Below, one piece after another: positions 24,469 through 32,267 of a stretch of 43,746 nucleotides of DNA. Source of the stretch: Nitrososphaerota archaeon (GTDB lineage: Archaea; Thermoproteota; Nitrososphaeria; Nitrososphaerales; Nitrosopumilaceae); NCBI GenBank assembly GCA_016871975.1, contig VHBM01000002.1, positions 1 to 43,746 on the forward strand, in the 5' to 3' direction. The position numbers were made by a program, and so were the translations under genes. Position 1 is the first letter of the stretch, and the number at the start of each line of letters is the position of its first letter. Below the pieces are notes generated by a model that had not been told where the DNA came from, did not search any database, and saw only the letters and a list, made by a program, of their open reading frames with translations.

Positions 24469-24473
24469 AAAAA

Positions 24474-25400
24474 ATGCAAGATGTTGATTTTTTCACACCA
24501 GATAATCTGCCAACTGAGATTCTTGCATATGATTCTGAGGTAAAACAGCTTGGCGTTGGTTCTGTTGGCAAGCTAGGATATTTATCACTTGGATTAAAAA
24601 GAGACCCACATAGTGGAAAAACTATAGTACAAGAACAAAGTTCTCATGTTCCTTTACTGACACAGCGTGCTATTTACTATGAGACAGAGCTTCCTTCCAT
24701 GGCATATCTTCAGATTGTTTCCCCATCAGGTGGGATACTGCAGGGTGACCGGTACAGGATGGATATCTCATTAAAAGAAAATGCGATAGCACATCTTACT
24801 ACACAGGGTGCAACAAGACTATACAAGATGGATTCAAACTTTGCAACACAGCTAGTCAATGTAACGGTTGGCGCGAATTGTTATCTAGAGTTTATTCCAG
24901 ACCAGATTATTCCATACAAGAACTCCAGATTCTATCAAAAAGTTTCACTTGATGTACATGAAAGCGCCTCAATGATTTACTCTGAAATCATTGTATCAGG
25001 GAGAACGGCAATGAACGAATCCTTTGAATATGATATTTGTTATCTAAAAACTGTAGCAAAAACTAAAGAAAATACTCGATTTGTAGACGTGGCAATGTTA
25101 GAGCCAAAAAAACAAAATCTCAATACTTTTGGCATACTTGGCAAGCAAACAGTTGTAGGCACTATATACATAATCACAAAAAGAGATTATGTGACAGAAC
25201 TGTGTGAGAAAATCAACTCTGACCTGCAAAATACAGCAAAAACTTCCTTTGGAGCATCAATTCTCCCTCATGATTCAGGAATACTAGTCAGATTGACAGG
25301 CAATTCTGCTTCAGATATCAGGGATGCAGTTTACGAGGTTGTTAAAATGACAAGAAAAAAGATTCTAAATGCTCCATTTACTGGAATTAGAAAAAACTAA
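24474..25400 (+). CDS. ureD: Urease accessory protein UreD (UreH)
   Basis: UreD is the beta-rich scaffold that binds apo-urease and recruits UreF and UreG. The 308-residue protein shows the standard landmarks: GKLGYLSLGLKRD in strand one, VPLLTQRAIYYE, the conserved PSGGILQGDRYRMDISL, LTTQGATRLYKM, YLEFIPDQIIPYKNSRFYQ, and SEIIVSGRTAM. It starts with ATG 5 bases after the ureG stop. It is the last urease gene. The C-terminal end is normal for the family. The antiporter gene starts 33 bases beyond on the same strand. Confidence 0.94.
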   Translation: MQDVDFFTPDNLPTEILAYDSEVKQLGVGSVGKLGYLSLGLKRDPHSGKTIVQEQSSHVPLLTQRAIYYETELPSMAYLQIVSPSGGILQGDRYRMDISLKENAIAHLTTQGATRLYKMDSNFATQLVNVTVGANCYLEFIPDQIIPYKNSRFYQKVSLDVHESASMIYSEIIVSGRTAMNESFEYDICYLKTVAKTKENTRFVDVAMLEPKKQNLNTFGILGKQTVVGTIYIITKRDYVTELCEKINSDLQNTAKTSFGASILPHDSGILVRLTGNSASDIRDAVYEVVKMTRKKILNAPFTGIRKN

Positions 25401-25433
25401 AATGTTATTAGCTAAATTAGGTAAAATCCTTTA

Positions 25434-26750
25434 ATGCAAAATTTTTTTCTCCAGCTTGAAGGCTCTAGAGTTCAATCCACCATAAATGAAGAAATTTCAA
25501 ACGTAATAGAAAGAATAACGCCTGAACTGCCACATAACACATTCATCACAGATATGGCAATCATTATGATTCTAGCAGCAATTGTAACTCTGGCCTTTTT
25601 TAAAATCAGGCAGCCATTGATCATAGGTTATTTGTTTACAGGAATGTTAATTGGTCCACTATCACCACTGTGGACCTTACTATTGCCAGCTGATCCTTTT
25701 GAAACTGGTGCCGGCACATTGGGGATATTATCTGATGTATCTGTTCTGAATGTTTTTGCTGAAATTGGCATTATTTTATTGCTTTTTGTAATAGGTATAG
25801 AGTTTCCATATTCAAAAATCCGTGCTATTGGAAAAACAGCAATAGGAATTGGAACGTTAGGTCTTTTCTCAACATTAGGCTTGGTATTTTTTGCATCATC
25901 AATGCTTGGACTTGGCTTTATGGACTCACTTTTTCTTTCTGCAGCGTTATCAATTAGTAGTACTGCAATACTGATAAAAATTTTTGAAGACACCGGCGTG
26001 ATAAAAAGAGAATCATCAATTCTTGTTTTGGGAATTTTAATTGTTGAAGATGTAATTGCAGTCATTTTACTTGCCTCACTAGAATCAATCGCACTTGTAG
26101 ATGCAGTATCTATTGAAAGCGTTGCAGTAGTATCAGCTGTTGCTACAGCATTAATCATTGGAACATTTACTATTGGAACAAAAATAGTGCCAAAACTAAT
26201 TGACCGAGTTGCAAGTGCAGAAAACCGCGAGATCCTACTTCTTAGTGTTCTTGGCATTTGTTTTGGTTATGCATTATTTGCAAATGTTGTAGGATTATCT
26301 GTAGCAATTGGTGCATTTTTGGCAGGCGTTTTAGTGGCAGAATCAAAATCAGCCGAAGTCTCAAAGATAATCTCCAGTCCCATTAAGGACATGTTTGTTG
26401 CAATCTTTTTCGTATCTGTAGGCGCACTTATGGATATTAGCATGCTACAAAACTATATCGTAATTGCATTTGTATTGATTGCAGTTGCTATAGGAATGAA
26501 GTTTGGTGGAAACATGATTGGAAATCTATTATTTAGGCTAGACAAGGACAAATCACTACGTTCTGCATTTTCACTTGCAGCCCCCAGAGGCGAATTTTCA
26601 ATTGTGATTGTAAAGTCTGGTGTTGATCTTGGAGTTGTGAGTCCTTTTCTCTTTCCACTGATGGGAATGATTTCTATAATTACGGCATTTATCTCTCCAT
26701 TTTTAATAAAAGCTGGAGATAAAGTAATTCCAAAACTTGCAAAGGCATGA
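25434..26750 (+). CDS. Cation/proton antiporter, CPA2 (Kef-like) family
   Basis: The 438-residue protein has a ~45-residue N-terminal segment before 12-13 membrane helices of the CPA2/Kef fold: QPLIIGYLFTGMLIGP, EIGIILLLFVIGIEFPYSKI, LSISSTAILIKIFED, VLGILIVEDVIAVILLAS and GLSVAIGAFLAGVLVAES. It has no C-terminal TrkA-N domain, so it is the short form. It would exchange Na+ or K+ for H+ across the cytoplasmic membrane. It lies 33 bases after ureD, in the same direction, and could be read through from the urease operon; urea hydrolysis raises pH and ammonium, so an antiporter nearby is reasonable but the link is inference. A small protein follows by 7 bases. Confidence 0.88.
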   Translation: MQNFFLQLEGSRVQSTINEEISNVIERITPELPHNTFITDMAIIMILAAIVTLAFFKIRQPLIIGYLFTGMLIGPLSPLWTLLLPADPFETGAGTLGILSDVSVLNVFAEIGIILLLFVIGIEFPYSKIRAIGKTAIGIGTLGLFSTLGLVFFASSMLGLGFMDSLFLSAALSISSTAILIKIFEDTGVIKRESSILVLGILIVEDVIAVILLASLESIALVDAVSIESVAVVSAVATALIIGTFTIGTKIVPKLIDRVASAENREILLLSVLGICFGYALFANVVGLSVAIGAFLAGVLVAESKSAEVSKIISSPIKDMFVAIFFVSVGALMDISMLQNYIVIAFVLIAVAIGMKFGGNMIGNLLFRLDKDKSLRSAFSLAAPRGEFSIVIVKSGVDLGVVSPFLFPLMGMISIITAFISPFLIKAGDKVIPKLAKA

Positions 26751-26757
26751 GCTAATG

Positions 26758-27183
26758 TCAAATAATGAACTAGAGAGATTATTATCCAAAACACACAAAG
26801 AAATTACGACATTTACTTTTAACAAAACCGAGGTTCCTTGCATAATATTTCCTGAAAAAAAATTTGAAGCAATTTTGGGAAGAATAGCTGGAAGGCCAGT
26901 CTCTGTTGATACTAATCTTAACATTTTGCAAGACGGCCTCGGCCATGTCTTTGTTGAGATTAATCTAACATTTTCACTAGGTGATATTAGCGAAAAAATT
27001 TTGCTTTATGCAAACGAGTCATTAGAATTTTTTGAGCTTCTTGCAAAAACTGCGATGCTTGCCTTGTCTTCACCACCTGAGCTTGGCAAGGAAAATATCT
27101 TTATGATTCAGCTACCAAGGCCAGAAAAGGCAGTTAATGCACTTATAATAATAAAAAAAGGCCTAGCTGAAGGCAAAAAATAG
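26758..27183 (+). CDS. Unknown protein downstream of the antiporter
   Basis: I do not recognise this 141-residue protein. The track starts at 26737 inside the antiporter gene; the ATG at 26758 (SNNELERLL) is a cleaner start 7 bases after the antiporter stop. It is soluble, with a strand-rich middle (GHVFVEINLTFSL) and helices at both ends; no Cys cluster, signal peptide or membrane helix. Its tight spacing suggests one transcript and a possible regulatory or assembly role for the antiporter, an inference only. tRNA-Gly lies convergently 8 bases downstream. Confidence 0.6.
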   Translation, partial: SNNELERLLSKTHKEITTFTFNKTEVPCIIFPEKKFEAILGRIAGRPVSVDTNLNILQDGLGHVFVEINLTFSLGDISEKILLYANESLEFFELLAKTAMLALSSPPELGKENIFMIQLPRPEKAVNALIIIKKGLAEGKK

Positions 27184-27191
27184 AAACAAAA

Positions 27192-27268
27192 TGGTGCGGT
27201 TGCCGGGATTTGAACCCGGGTCGCGGAATTGGCAATCCCGCATATTAACCAAGCTGTACTACAACCGC
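27192..27268 (-). tRNA. tRNA-Gly (GCC)
   Basis: The minus strand folds as a full cloverleaf. The acceptor GCGGTTG pairs with CAACCGC; the anticodon stem CGGGA/TTCCG holds loop TTGCCAA, giving anticodon GCC. The T arm CCGGG-TTCAAAT-CCCGG is perfect. The D stem is weak. The discriminator is A and the terminal CCA is encoded (27192-27194). No intron is seen. A TATA-like GTTTAATAG lies about 30 bases upstream. Confidence 0.96.
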
Positions 27269-27293
27269 TTAATCGGTAAAGCCAAATATTCTC

Positions 27294-27302
27294 TATTAAA
27301 CT
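27294..27302 (-). promoter_or_regulatory. TATA-like box for tRNA-Gly
   Basis: GTTTAATAG on the minus strand is centred about 30 bases before the mature 5' end of the tRNA. Confidence 0.4.
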
Positions 27303-27382
27303 GTAATGAATTTACTTGATTTTAATATGACATAAGATGTTGCACTAAAAATAAAATAAAAAATTAGAAAAAGTTGTTTTGT

Positions 27383-28411
27383 TTACTGACCTGCGACTAC
27401 AGAGTAACTTACAGTAAATGGTTCAGTGTTTAGTGTGTGTACTGCGAGTGCATTACCAGCAAATTTCCATGTTCCAGCTGCGGATTCCTTGTCTACAAAT
27501 GTTAATGCAAACTTTGTCGTGCCATCTGGAGTCCATATTGCCTGGCCTGCGTCTTCACCTTCTGCTAGTGGACCATGTAGTGCTACTAGCTGAATTGGCT
27601 CAGATGCAGAATATGTCAAAAGACCGCTGTATGTTTTGTCACTTGGTGGCAAAATTATTGCAAGCTGATGTGTCTCATGACCAACTCCTGGATCTACCAT
27701 TGATGTGATTGTTCCAGTCTTTACTGTATCAGACATTTCTTTTTCCATATAGGAAACAGAATAGCTTACAGTAAATGGTTCAGTGTTTAGTGTGTGTACT
27801 GCGAGTGCATTACCTGTAAACATCCAGCTTCCCATAGCGGTTTCTGGATCAATAAAGGTAAGTGCAAACTTTGTCGTGCCATCTGGAGTCCATATTGCCT
27901 GGCCTGCGTCTTCACCTTCTGCTAATGGGCCATGTAGTGCTACTAGCTGAATTGGCTCGGATGCAGAATAGGAAAGTATTCCTTTGTATACATTGCTAGT
28001 TGGTGGCAAAATTATTGCAAGCTGATGTGTCTCATGACCAACTCCTGGATCTACCATTGATGTGATTGTTTCAGTGGTTGTTTTCCAGCCATGATCCATC
28101 TTTTTTTCCATTTTCTCTTCCATCTTTTCCTTCATCTTCTCTTCCATTTCTGGTGCAGCTTCTGGAGATTCCATTTCTTCTTCTACTGGAGCTTCTGGTT
28201 CCTCTTCAGGAGCTGTACCGCTCTTTACTTGTTGACGCATTTGTTCGCGTTCTGCTTCAGCATCAGGACCATTATTAGAGTCACAAATTTTATCTCCACA
28301 AATTCTTACTTGTGCAAATGCAGATGGAGCAGATTGTACTGCAAGTGATGTCGTTAGAAGTATTGTTATTGCAAACAATGTTACAAATTTTATGTGATTA
28401 ACTTTTGTCAT
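27383..28411 (-). CDS. Secreted protein with duplicated ~119-residue domain
   Basis: The 342-residue protein starts with a signal peptide (about 1-33, ending AFAQ) and a short CGDKICDSNN motif that may hold a disulfide or metal. A Glu/Met/Lys-rich low-complexity linker follows (about 50-108, with repeated EEKMEKKM). Two nearly identical domains of about 119 residues complete it, each with SMVDPGVGHETHQLAIILPP, an AEGEDAGQAIWTPDG segment and a closing NTEPFTVSYSV strand. The period is 357 bases and most positions agree in DNA, so the duplication is recent or maintained by conversion. It is presumably exported to the cell surface. I know no characterised function. Confidence 0.7.
   Translation of the reverse strand: MTKVNHIKFVTLFAITILLTTSLAVQSAPSAFAQVRICGDKICDSNNGPDAEAEREQMRQQVKSGTAPEEEPEAPVEEEMESPEAAPEMEEKMKEKMEEKMEKKMDHGWKTTTETITSMVDPGVGHETHQLAIILPPTSNVYKGILSYSASEPIQLVALHGPLAEGEDAGQAIWTPDGTTKFALTFIDPETAMGSWMFTGNALAVHTLNTEPFTVSYSVSYMEKEMSDTVKTGTITSMVDPGVGHETHQLAIILPPSDKTYSGLLTYSASEPIQLVALHGPLAEGEDAGQAIWTPDGTTKFALTFVDKESAAGTWKFAGNALAVHTLNTEPFTVSYSVVAGQ
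27411..28075 (-). repeat. Tandem duplication inside the secreted protein, period 357 bp
   Basis: The two copies of the ~119-residue domain align at the DNA level with an offset of 357 bases; for example ACAGTAAATGGTTCAGTG recurs at 27411 and 27768. Long runs are identical, separated by patches of substitutions. Confidence 0.85.
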
Positions 28412-28596
28412 TAAAAAGCGATTTAATAGTTATACAATAAAAACGATCTGATCGCTTATCGTATTATCTAAGCATGGTTGCTAGAAATCTTGTTTACTAG
28501 TAAGCAACAAAGCTGACCATATCTTATCAATAATTTTTCCAAATCATAATCATAAAAACACAAACAACTCAAACCAGAATAAACATCTGGGACAAA

Positions 28597-28698
28597 ATGG
28601 TTCATGCTTCCTTTAGAAAGGTAGTTGCCTTTGACCTATTATTTTTGGGTCTTGGCATAGCTATAGGAGCAGGAATCGGTGCATTCCTAGTAATCTAG
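28597..28698 (+). CDS. Single-helix membrane micro-protein (33 aa), not in the ORF track
   Basis: The frame encodes MVHASFRKVVAFD followed by one strongly hydrophobic helix (about 12-33) with a glycine pattern GLGIAIGAGIGAF that would favour helix packing. Positive residues before the helix suggest an N-terminus-in orientation. It stands alone between two intergenic regions and is followed by a T-run, so it looks like a self-contained gene. Such single-helix peptides often join respiratory or transporter complexes; here nothing identifies the partner. No clear TATA box is seen at the usual distance. Confidence 0.5.
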   Translation: MVHASFRKVVAFDLLFLGLGIAIGAGIGAFLVI

Positions 28699-28706
28699 GA
28701 ATCAAA

Positions 28707-28719
28707 TTTTTTTATTTTT
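28707..28719 (+). terminator. T-rich terminator after the micro-protein
   Basis: A run of seven T, then A and five more T, begins eight bases after the stop codon. Archaeal termination commonly uses such U-rich stretches without a hairpin. Confidence 0.4.
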
Positions 28720-28728
28720 GCTTAAGAT

Positions 28729-28739
28729 TGTTTTTAATC
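28729..28739 (+). promoter_or_regulatory. TATA-like box for the 90-aa gene
   Basis: TGTTTTTAATC is centred about 27 bases before the ATG at 28761 and overlaps the start of the longer frame in the ORF track, supporting the shorter start. Confidence 0.4.
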
Positions 28740-28760
28740 CTGATTAATTCTATCAATGTG

Positions 28761-29033
28761 ATGGACAAAAGACTCAAAGAAAAGATGGAACAAAAAATAA
28801 GCGAGACTTTTGAAAACATCGATGAAATAAAACAGATTGTCAAGTCGTTAGTTGTACTTTCTGATAATACAAACTCATTTGGATTTGGAGTTGTTATAGG
28901 AAGGCTGTATAACTCATTTTATTACCAATCAAGAAGGATTCTAAAAAGGGATCCAACAAAGGAGGAATTTCTGGAATTTTTGGATATACTAAAACAAAGA
29001 CAACAAGAGTTTAGAAAAAAACTTAGATTATGA
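28761..29033 (+). CDS. Small helical protein of unknown function
   Basis: The 90-residue soluble protein begins MDKRLKEKMEQKISETFENIDEIKQIVKSL; the track's extra 11 residues overlap the promoter and are probably not translated. The middle holds a conserved-looking NSFGFGVVIGRLYNSFYYQSRRIL stretch, and the C-terminus is a charged helix (EEFLEFLDILKQRQQEF). There is no Cys, signal peptide or membrane helix. I know no function. It overlaps the convergent L10e gene by six bases at the 3' ends. Confidence 0.6.
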   Translation: MDKRLKEKMEQKISETFENIDEIKQIVKSLVVLSDNTNSFGFGVVIGRLYNSFYYQSRRILKRDPTKEEFLEFLDILKQRQQEFRKKLRL

Positions 29034-29528
29034 TTTTTTTAATGGGATTACTTTGATAGTTGGGGTTCCAGATAATTTTACACATGCACTTTTTAGTGCC
29101 TTTTTTGCAGCATCAAGATGTTCCTTTTTTACAAACATCTCCATGACAACTTGACCTGCCTTTAGACGAGCTGCAAGACTTACTGCCTTTCCAAAGGCTC
29201 GACGCATTCCCTCTTGCAATCTGTCTGCTCCTGCTGTCGCAATCATTTTGTTTTCCCTTAAAAGAATGTGAGGATAAACACGTAATTTAGAAAAATAGCC
29301 TGTCTCGCCGGTGGTTTTTTCGATTAACTTGTTTGCTGCAAGCCTTGTTGATTCTAATGCCATATGGGTAACCTGAATTTTTTCATTTACTAAAAGCTGG
29401 ACACAATAATCATAGTCTCCCATCTGCCCGCCATTGAACTTGGCTATTTTGATCTGGGGCTTTCCTTTAATGAACTCCTTTCTTGTATATGGCTGTCCAT
29501 TTCCTCTTCGATAATTTGCACCGTGCAT
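29028..29528 (-). CDS. rpl10e: 50S ribosomal protein L10e (uL16 family)
   Basis: The 166-residue protein starts MHGANYRRGNGQPYTRKEFIKGKPQIKIAKFNGG, the signature opening of archaeal/eukaryotic L10e, and includes the LLRENKMIATAGADRLQEGMRRAFGKA segment that contacts 23S rRNA and the tRNA-binding centre. Length fits the family. It lies at the large-subunit A/P-site region. It overlaps the small + strand gene by six bases at the 3' end and is divergent from endA with about 115 bases between starts. Confidence 0.96.
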   Translation of the reverse strand: MHGANYRRGNGQPYTRKEFIKGKPQIKIAKFNGGQMGDYDYCVQLLVNEKIQVTHMALESTRLAANKLIEKTTGETGYFSKLRVYPHILLRENKMIATAGADRLQEGMRRAFGKAVSLAARLKAGQVVMEMFVKKEHLDAAKKALKSACVKLSGTPTIKVIPLKKS

Positions 29529-29613
29529 AATATTTCCAGCTATTCCGAGTCAAAGGCCCATATTTTAACGGTTAACCATACATAACAAAACTAGGACACA
29601 AATCCAATTCATC

Positions 29614-29621
29614 CTTATATG
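29614..29621 (+). promoter_or_regulatory. TATA box for endA
   Basis: CTTATATG is centred about 27 bases ahead of the endA ATG at 29645. Confidence 0.4.
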
Positions 29622-29644
29622 GAAAATATTATCAAATTTACCAA

Positions 29645-30214
29645 ATGGAGCAAGATTCAGAACCTCAAGTAGAAGGCGTATTGGTAAAGGATCATACACT
29701 AATTATAAACAAGGAGATGAAAAACAGCCTTGAGCAAAAAGGCTATGGGGAAATAACACAGAAAAAATTTTTCCTAAAACCATTTGAATCGCTGTATCTG
29801 ATGTATTGCGATAAGCTAAAGCTGGAAGGAAAAAAGAAGATTGATTTTGATACCTTGCTTCAAACATGTATAAAACAGGATGAGGATGCACTAACAAAGT
29901 TTCTAATTTACCGCGACCTGAGAACTCGAGGCTATATAGTCAAAGATGGCTTTGGCTTTGGCTCTGACTTTAGAGTATATGATAGAGGGCACTTTGGAGA
30001 AAAGGGCGCAAAATATTTGATATTTGGTTTTAATGAAGGCAGGCAAGAAAAGATAGGCCAGCTGCAAAAAAAGATTGAAGAGATTACCCATATGGGAAAA
30101 GAGCCAATCGTTGCAGTAATAGAAAGAAGAGGCGAGGTAATCTATTATAAAATTTCTAGAATAAATTTTCTTGAAAACAAAGAAAACACTGAGCTTGAAA
30201 GTTTTAATTTCTAA
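29645..30214 (+). CDS. endA: tRNA-splicing endonuclease
   Basis: The enzyme removes introns from pre-tRNA by cutting at bulge-helix-bulge sites. The 189-residue protein has an N-terminal alpha/beta domain (about 1-85) and the catalytic domain. The triad is visible: Tyr in DFRVYDRG, His in RGHFGEKGAKYL, and Lys in IYYKISR. A long GRQEKIGQLQKKIEE insertion precedes the last strands. The length fits a one-domain-pair EndA subunit that works as a homo- or heterotetramer. Its 3' end is one base from the convergent PLD-like gene's stop. Confidence 0.92.
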   Translation: MEQDSEPQVEGVLVKDHTLIINKEMKNSLEQKGYGEITQKKFFLKPFESLYLMYCDKLKLEGKKKIDFDTLLQTCIKQDEDALTKFLIYRDLRTRGYIVKDGFGFGSDFRVYDRGHFGEKGAKYLIFGFNEGRQEKIGQLQKKIEEITHMGKEPIVAVIERRGEVIYYKISRINFLENKENTELESFNF

Positions 30215-30215
30215 C

Positions 30216-30881
30216 TTATCTTTGCAACCATTCTGCAGAATATTTTAAGAGGTTGCTTTTTGCAGCATATGCAAAATCATACACTTCCACAGTCTCTGTT
30301 TTGTTTTCCCACAGGTTTTCAAAATCCATGACTTTGGTCTCTACTCTACTTTTATCATTCCACGATGTAAAGACATCAATTGACTCAAAGTTTTTCTTTT
30401 CAGGATCAAATGTCTCATTTGATGTCCCAGTAAAGGCTACAACATCATCATTTTCGTCTCTGAAAACTCCAATATTTTCTGAAAAAGAACCATAGACTTT
30501 ATCAGAGTTTGGTATTGCAATTTTTAGTTTCAGCTTGTCATTTGTTATCATGTTTTGAAGAATCTGAATCTTTTTTTCATCAACCCCATCAATCTTTAAA
30601 GATGATTTTCCGTTTTGGAATACTTGAACTAGCAAATTAAGATCATATGTTCGAAATCTGTGTCCTGTGACCATTCTAATTTTTGGCTCGTTTTCAATAA
30701 ACTTTCTAAGGCCAAAATAAAAGTTGGTAAGACTTTTTACCGCAACATATTCTATTGCCCTGTCATATTCTATGCAATAGTAAAGACAGGGAATAAAAAA
30801 TTCTGAGACAAGATCGTCTCTATCGGATCTATACTGTTCCTTTAATGCAATGTCCCGTAGTCCCACACATGACAAACGCAT
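30216..30881 (-). CDS. PLD-like protein with replaced HKD residues
   Basis: The 221-residue protein resembles the phospholipase-D-like nuclease domain usually found in front of SNF2/DEAD helicases: LRDIALKEQYRSDRDDLVSEFFIPCL at the start, a YDRAIEYV segment, then NIGVFRDENDDVVAFTGTSNET and ESIDVFTSWND. In family members the segment before VFRD reads H-x-K; here it is SFSENIGVF, so His and Lys are Ser and Asn. The catalytic motif is therefore probably dead, leaving a binding role. No helicase gene is adjacent. A TATA-like GTTTAAATAAG lies only about 11 bases before this ATG, so the GTG at 30866 may be the true start. Confidence 0.65.
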   Translation of the reverse strand: MRLSCVGLRDIALKEQYRSDRDDLVSEFFIPCLYYCIEYDRAIEYVAVKSLTNFYFGLRKFIENEPKIRMVTGHRFRTYDLNLLVQVFQNGKSSLKIDGVDEKKIQILQNMITNDKLKLKIAIPNSDKVYGSFSENIGVFRDENDDVVAFTGTSNETFDPEKKNFESIDVFTSWNDKSRVETKVMDFENLWENKTETVEVYDFAYAAKSNLLKYSAEWLQR

Positions 30882-30935
30882 TTTTCTTATTTAAACAAGA
30901 ACAAGAATCATCTGACTAATCTTTGATACGCATTC

Positions 30936-30944
30936 AATATATAG
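30936..30944 (+). promoter_or_regulatory. TATA box for the SIMPL gene
   Basis: AATATATAG is centred about 26 bases before the ATG at 30966, indicating leaderless transcription. Confidence 0.5.
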
Positions 30945-30965
30945 CGACAGAAAAGCTTTGCAAGT

Positions 30966-31745
30966 ATGAACAAGACACTGATTGTCACACTGACAGCAAT
31001 AGTACTGGTACTTGCATTTGCTATAACACTTGTACCGCAAGAAAAGCAGGCAACAGCACAAGAGACAACACCATTTCCTTCACGGGAAAAGATAATCTCT
31101 GTTACAGGAACTGCAACAACTTCAGTCGAGCCTGATCTTTTACGAGTTCAGTTTGGAGTAGAAACGCAGGAAAAGACAGCAAAAGAGGCACTTGAGGCAA
31201 ACTCTAGTCAAATGACTGCAATTGTAGAAGCAATAAAAAAAATAGGCATAACAGAAGATGATCTTAGTACATCAAGCCTGAACATATACCCTGTCTATGA
31301 CAGCTATCAAGACAAGCTAACTGGTAGATACACACAGGAGCTAATTGGATACCGTGTTTCAAACATCTTGATGGTAGAAACAAGTCAGCTCTTACTTGCA
31401 GCAGATATTATAGATTCTGCGGTTGCAGCAGGTGCAAACAGAGTTGATTCTGTGTACTTTACACTATCGCCAGAAAAACAGCTTGAGACAAATGATAACC
31501 TCCTTGCAAAAGCAGTCTTGAATGCAAAATCAAAGGCAGAAAAGGCACTGACCCCCCTTGATCATAAAATAATAGGCGTCAAGGCCATTTCCTTATCTGA
31601 ATTTGGAATGCCTCCACCGATCCCATACTATGATAGTATGATGATGGCTGAGGGTGCAGCATTCAAGTCATCAACGCCAGTATTCTCATCAGACCAAGAA
31701 GTTTCTACCACAGCAAATGTGATATTTGTAATTGGTAGCAACTAA
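30966..31745 (+). CDS. Secreted SIMPL-domain (DUF541) protein
   Basis: The 259-residue protein begins with a signal peptide (about 1-31, ending TAQE). The rest is a SIMPL domain: ISVTGTATTSVEPDLLRVQFGVETQ, then KEALEANSSQMTAIVEAIKKIGI with DDLSTSSLNIYPVYD, followed by a YRVSNILMVET strand and a KAEKALTPLDHKIIGVKAIS segment. SIMPL proteins are periplasmic or surface beta/alpha proteins with little known biochemistry; some are linked to stress or membrane integrity. It would act outside the cytoplasmic membrane. A T-rich stretch follows the stop. Confidence 0.88.
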   Translation: MNKTLIVTLTAIVLVLAFAITLVPQEKQATAQETTPFPSREKIISVTGTATTSVEPDLLRVQFGVETQEKTAKEALEANSSQMTAIVEAIKKIGITEDDLSTSSLNIYPVYDSYQDKLTGRYTQELIGYRVSNILMVETSQLLLAADIIDSAVAAGANRVDSVYFTLSPEKQLETNDNLLAKAVLNAKSKAEKALTPLDHKIIGVKAISLSEFGMPPPIPYYDSMMMAEGAAFKSSTPVFSSDQEVSTTANVIFVIGSN

Positions 31746-31748
31746 CTC

Positions 31749-31760
31749 TTTTTTATTTTT
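31749..31760 (+). terminator. T-rich terminator after the SIMPL gene
   Basis: TTTTTTATTTTT begins a few bases after the stop codon; U-rich stretches are usual termination signals in archaea. It runs up to the convergent gene's end. Confidence 0.4.
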
Positions 31761-32067
31761 AATAATCAATTTTTTTAATTCTTACCTGGCTTCCCTTTGT
31801 TTCAAGGAAGTGTCCTAGAAAATTCTTTAGCTGTTCTGCTATTCTGTACCCCAACGCACCTTCCAACATGCCTGTTTTTTCGATTATATCCGACAGCTCT
31901 GAGCTTATCTGAAGACTAAAAAAAGTCCATCCGGCCTTTGTAAATGGTTCACCTATCTCATATCCATCTTTAACATTGCAAATATTTTCAAGCTCTGTCA
32001 TTGCTTTTTTTACTAGCTCTATTTCTTGGTCATATCTTCTGGTACTTAGCTCAAATAACGGCTTCAT
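31759..32067 (-). CDS. Small protein of unknown function
   Basis: I do not recognise this roughly 102-residue protein. The track starts three codons earlier (32076); MKPLFELSTRRYDQ is an equally good start. It has helix-rich ends and a strand-like TKAGWTFFSLQIS middle, with an EGALGYRIAEQLKNFLGHFLETKG helix pair and the basic ending RIKKIDY. There is one Cys and no signal or membrane segment. It converges on the SIMPL gene; the next upstream gene is divergent, so it stands alone. About 190 bases upstream hold no convincing gene. Confidence 0.5.
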   Translation of the reverse strand: MKPLFELSTRRYDQEIELVKKAMTELENICNVKDGYEIGEPFTKAGWTFFSLQISSELSDIIEKTGMLEGALGYRIAEQLKNFLGHFLETKGSQVRIKKIDY

Positions 32068-32267
32068 CTTTAACACATGAACATTAGCTACATTATAATC
32101 TAGTTCATTAGAATGTGAACCAGATTTTCAACTTTGATCTTATTTGATCACATAAAAATTATGAAAACTCTAGTTTATGATCTAAACTTTTTGATATCTG
32201 TATTATTAATCAAATATTTGACAAATTACATTACATTGCAAAAATGTCTGATTAATATTAGCCATAA

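Noticed and set aside
25628-26257. 209-aa minus-strand ORF opposite the antiporter
   Set aside because: Low-complexity Ile/Ser/Thr-rich antisense shadow of membrane helices; no motif and no start signals.
28444-28454. Palindrome CGATC-T-GATCG upstream of the secreted duplicated-domain gene
   Set aside because: Short, single, with no clear relation to a promoter element; not enough to call an operator.
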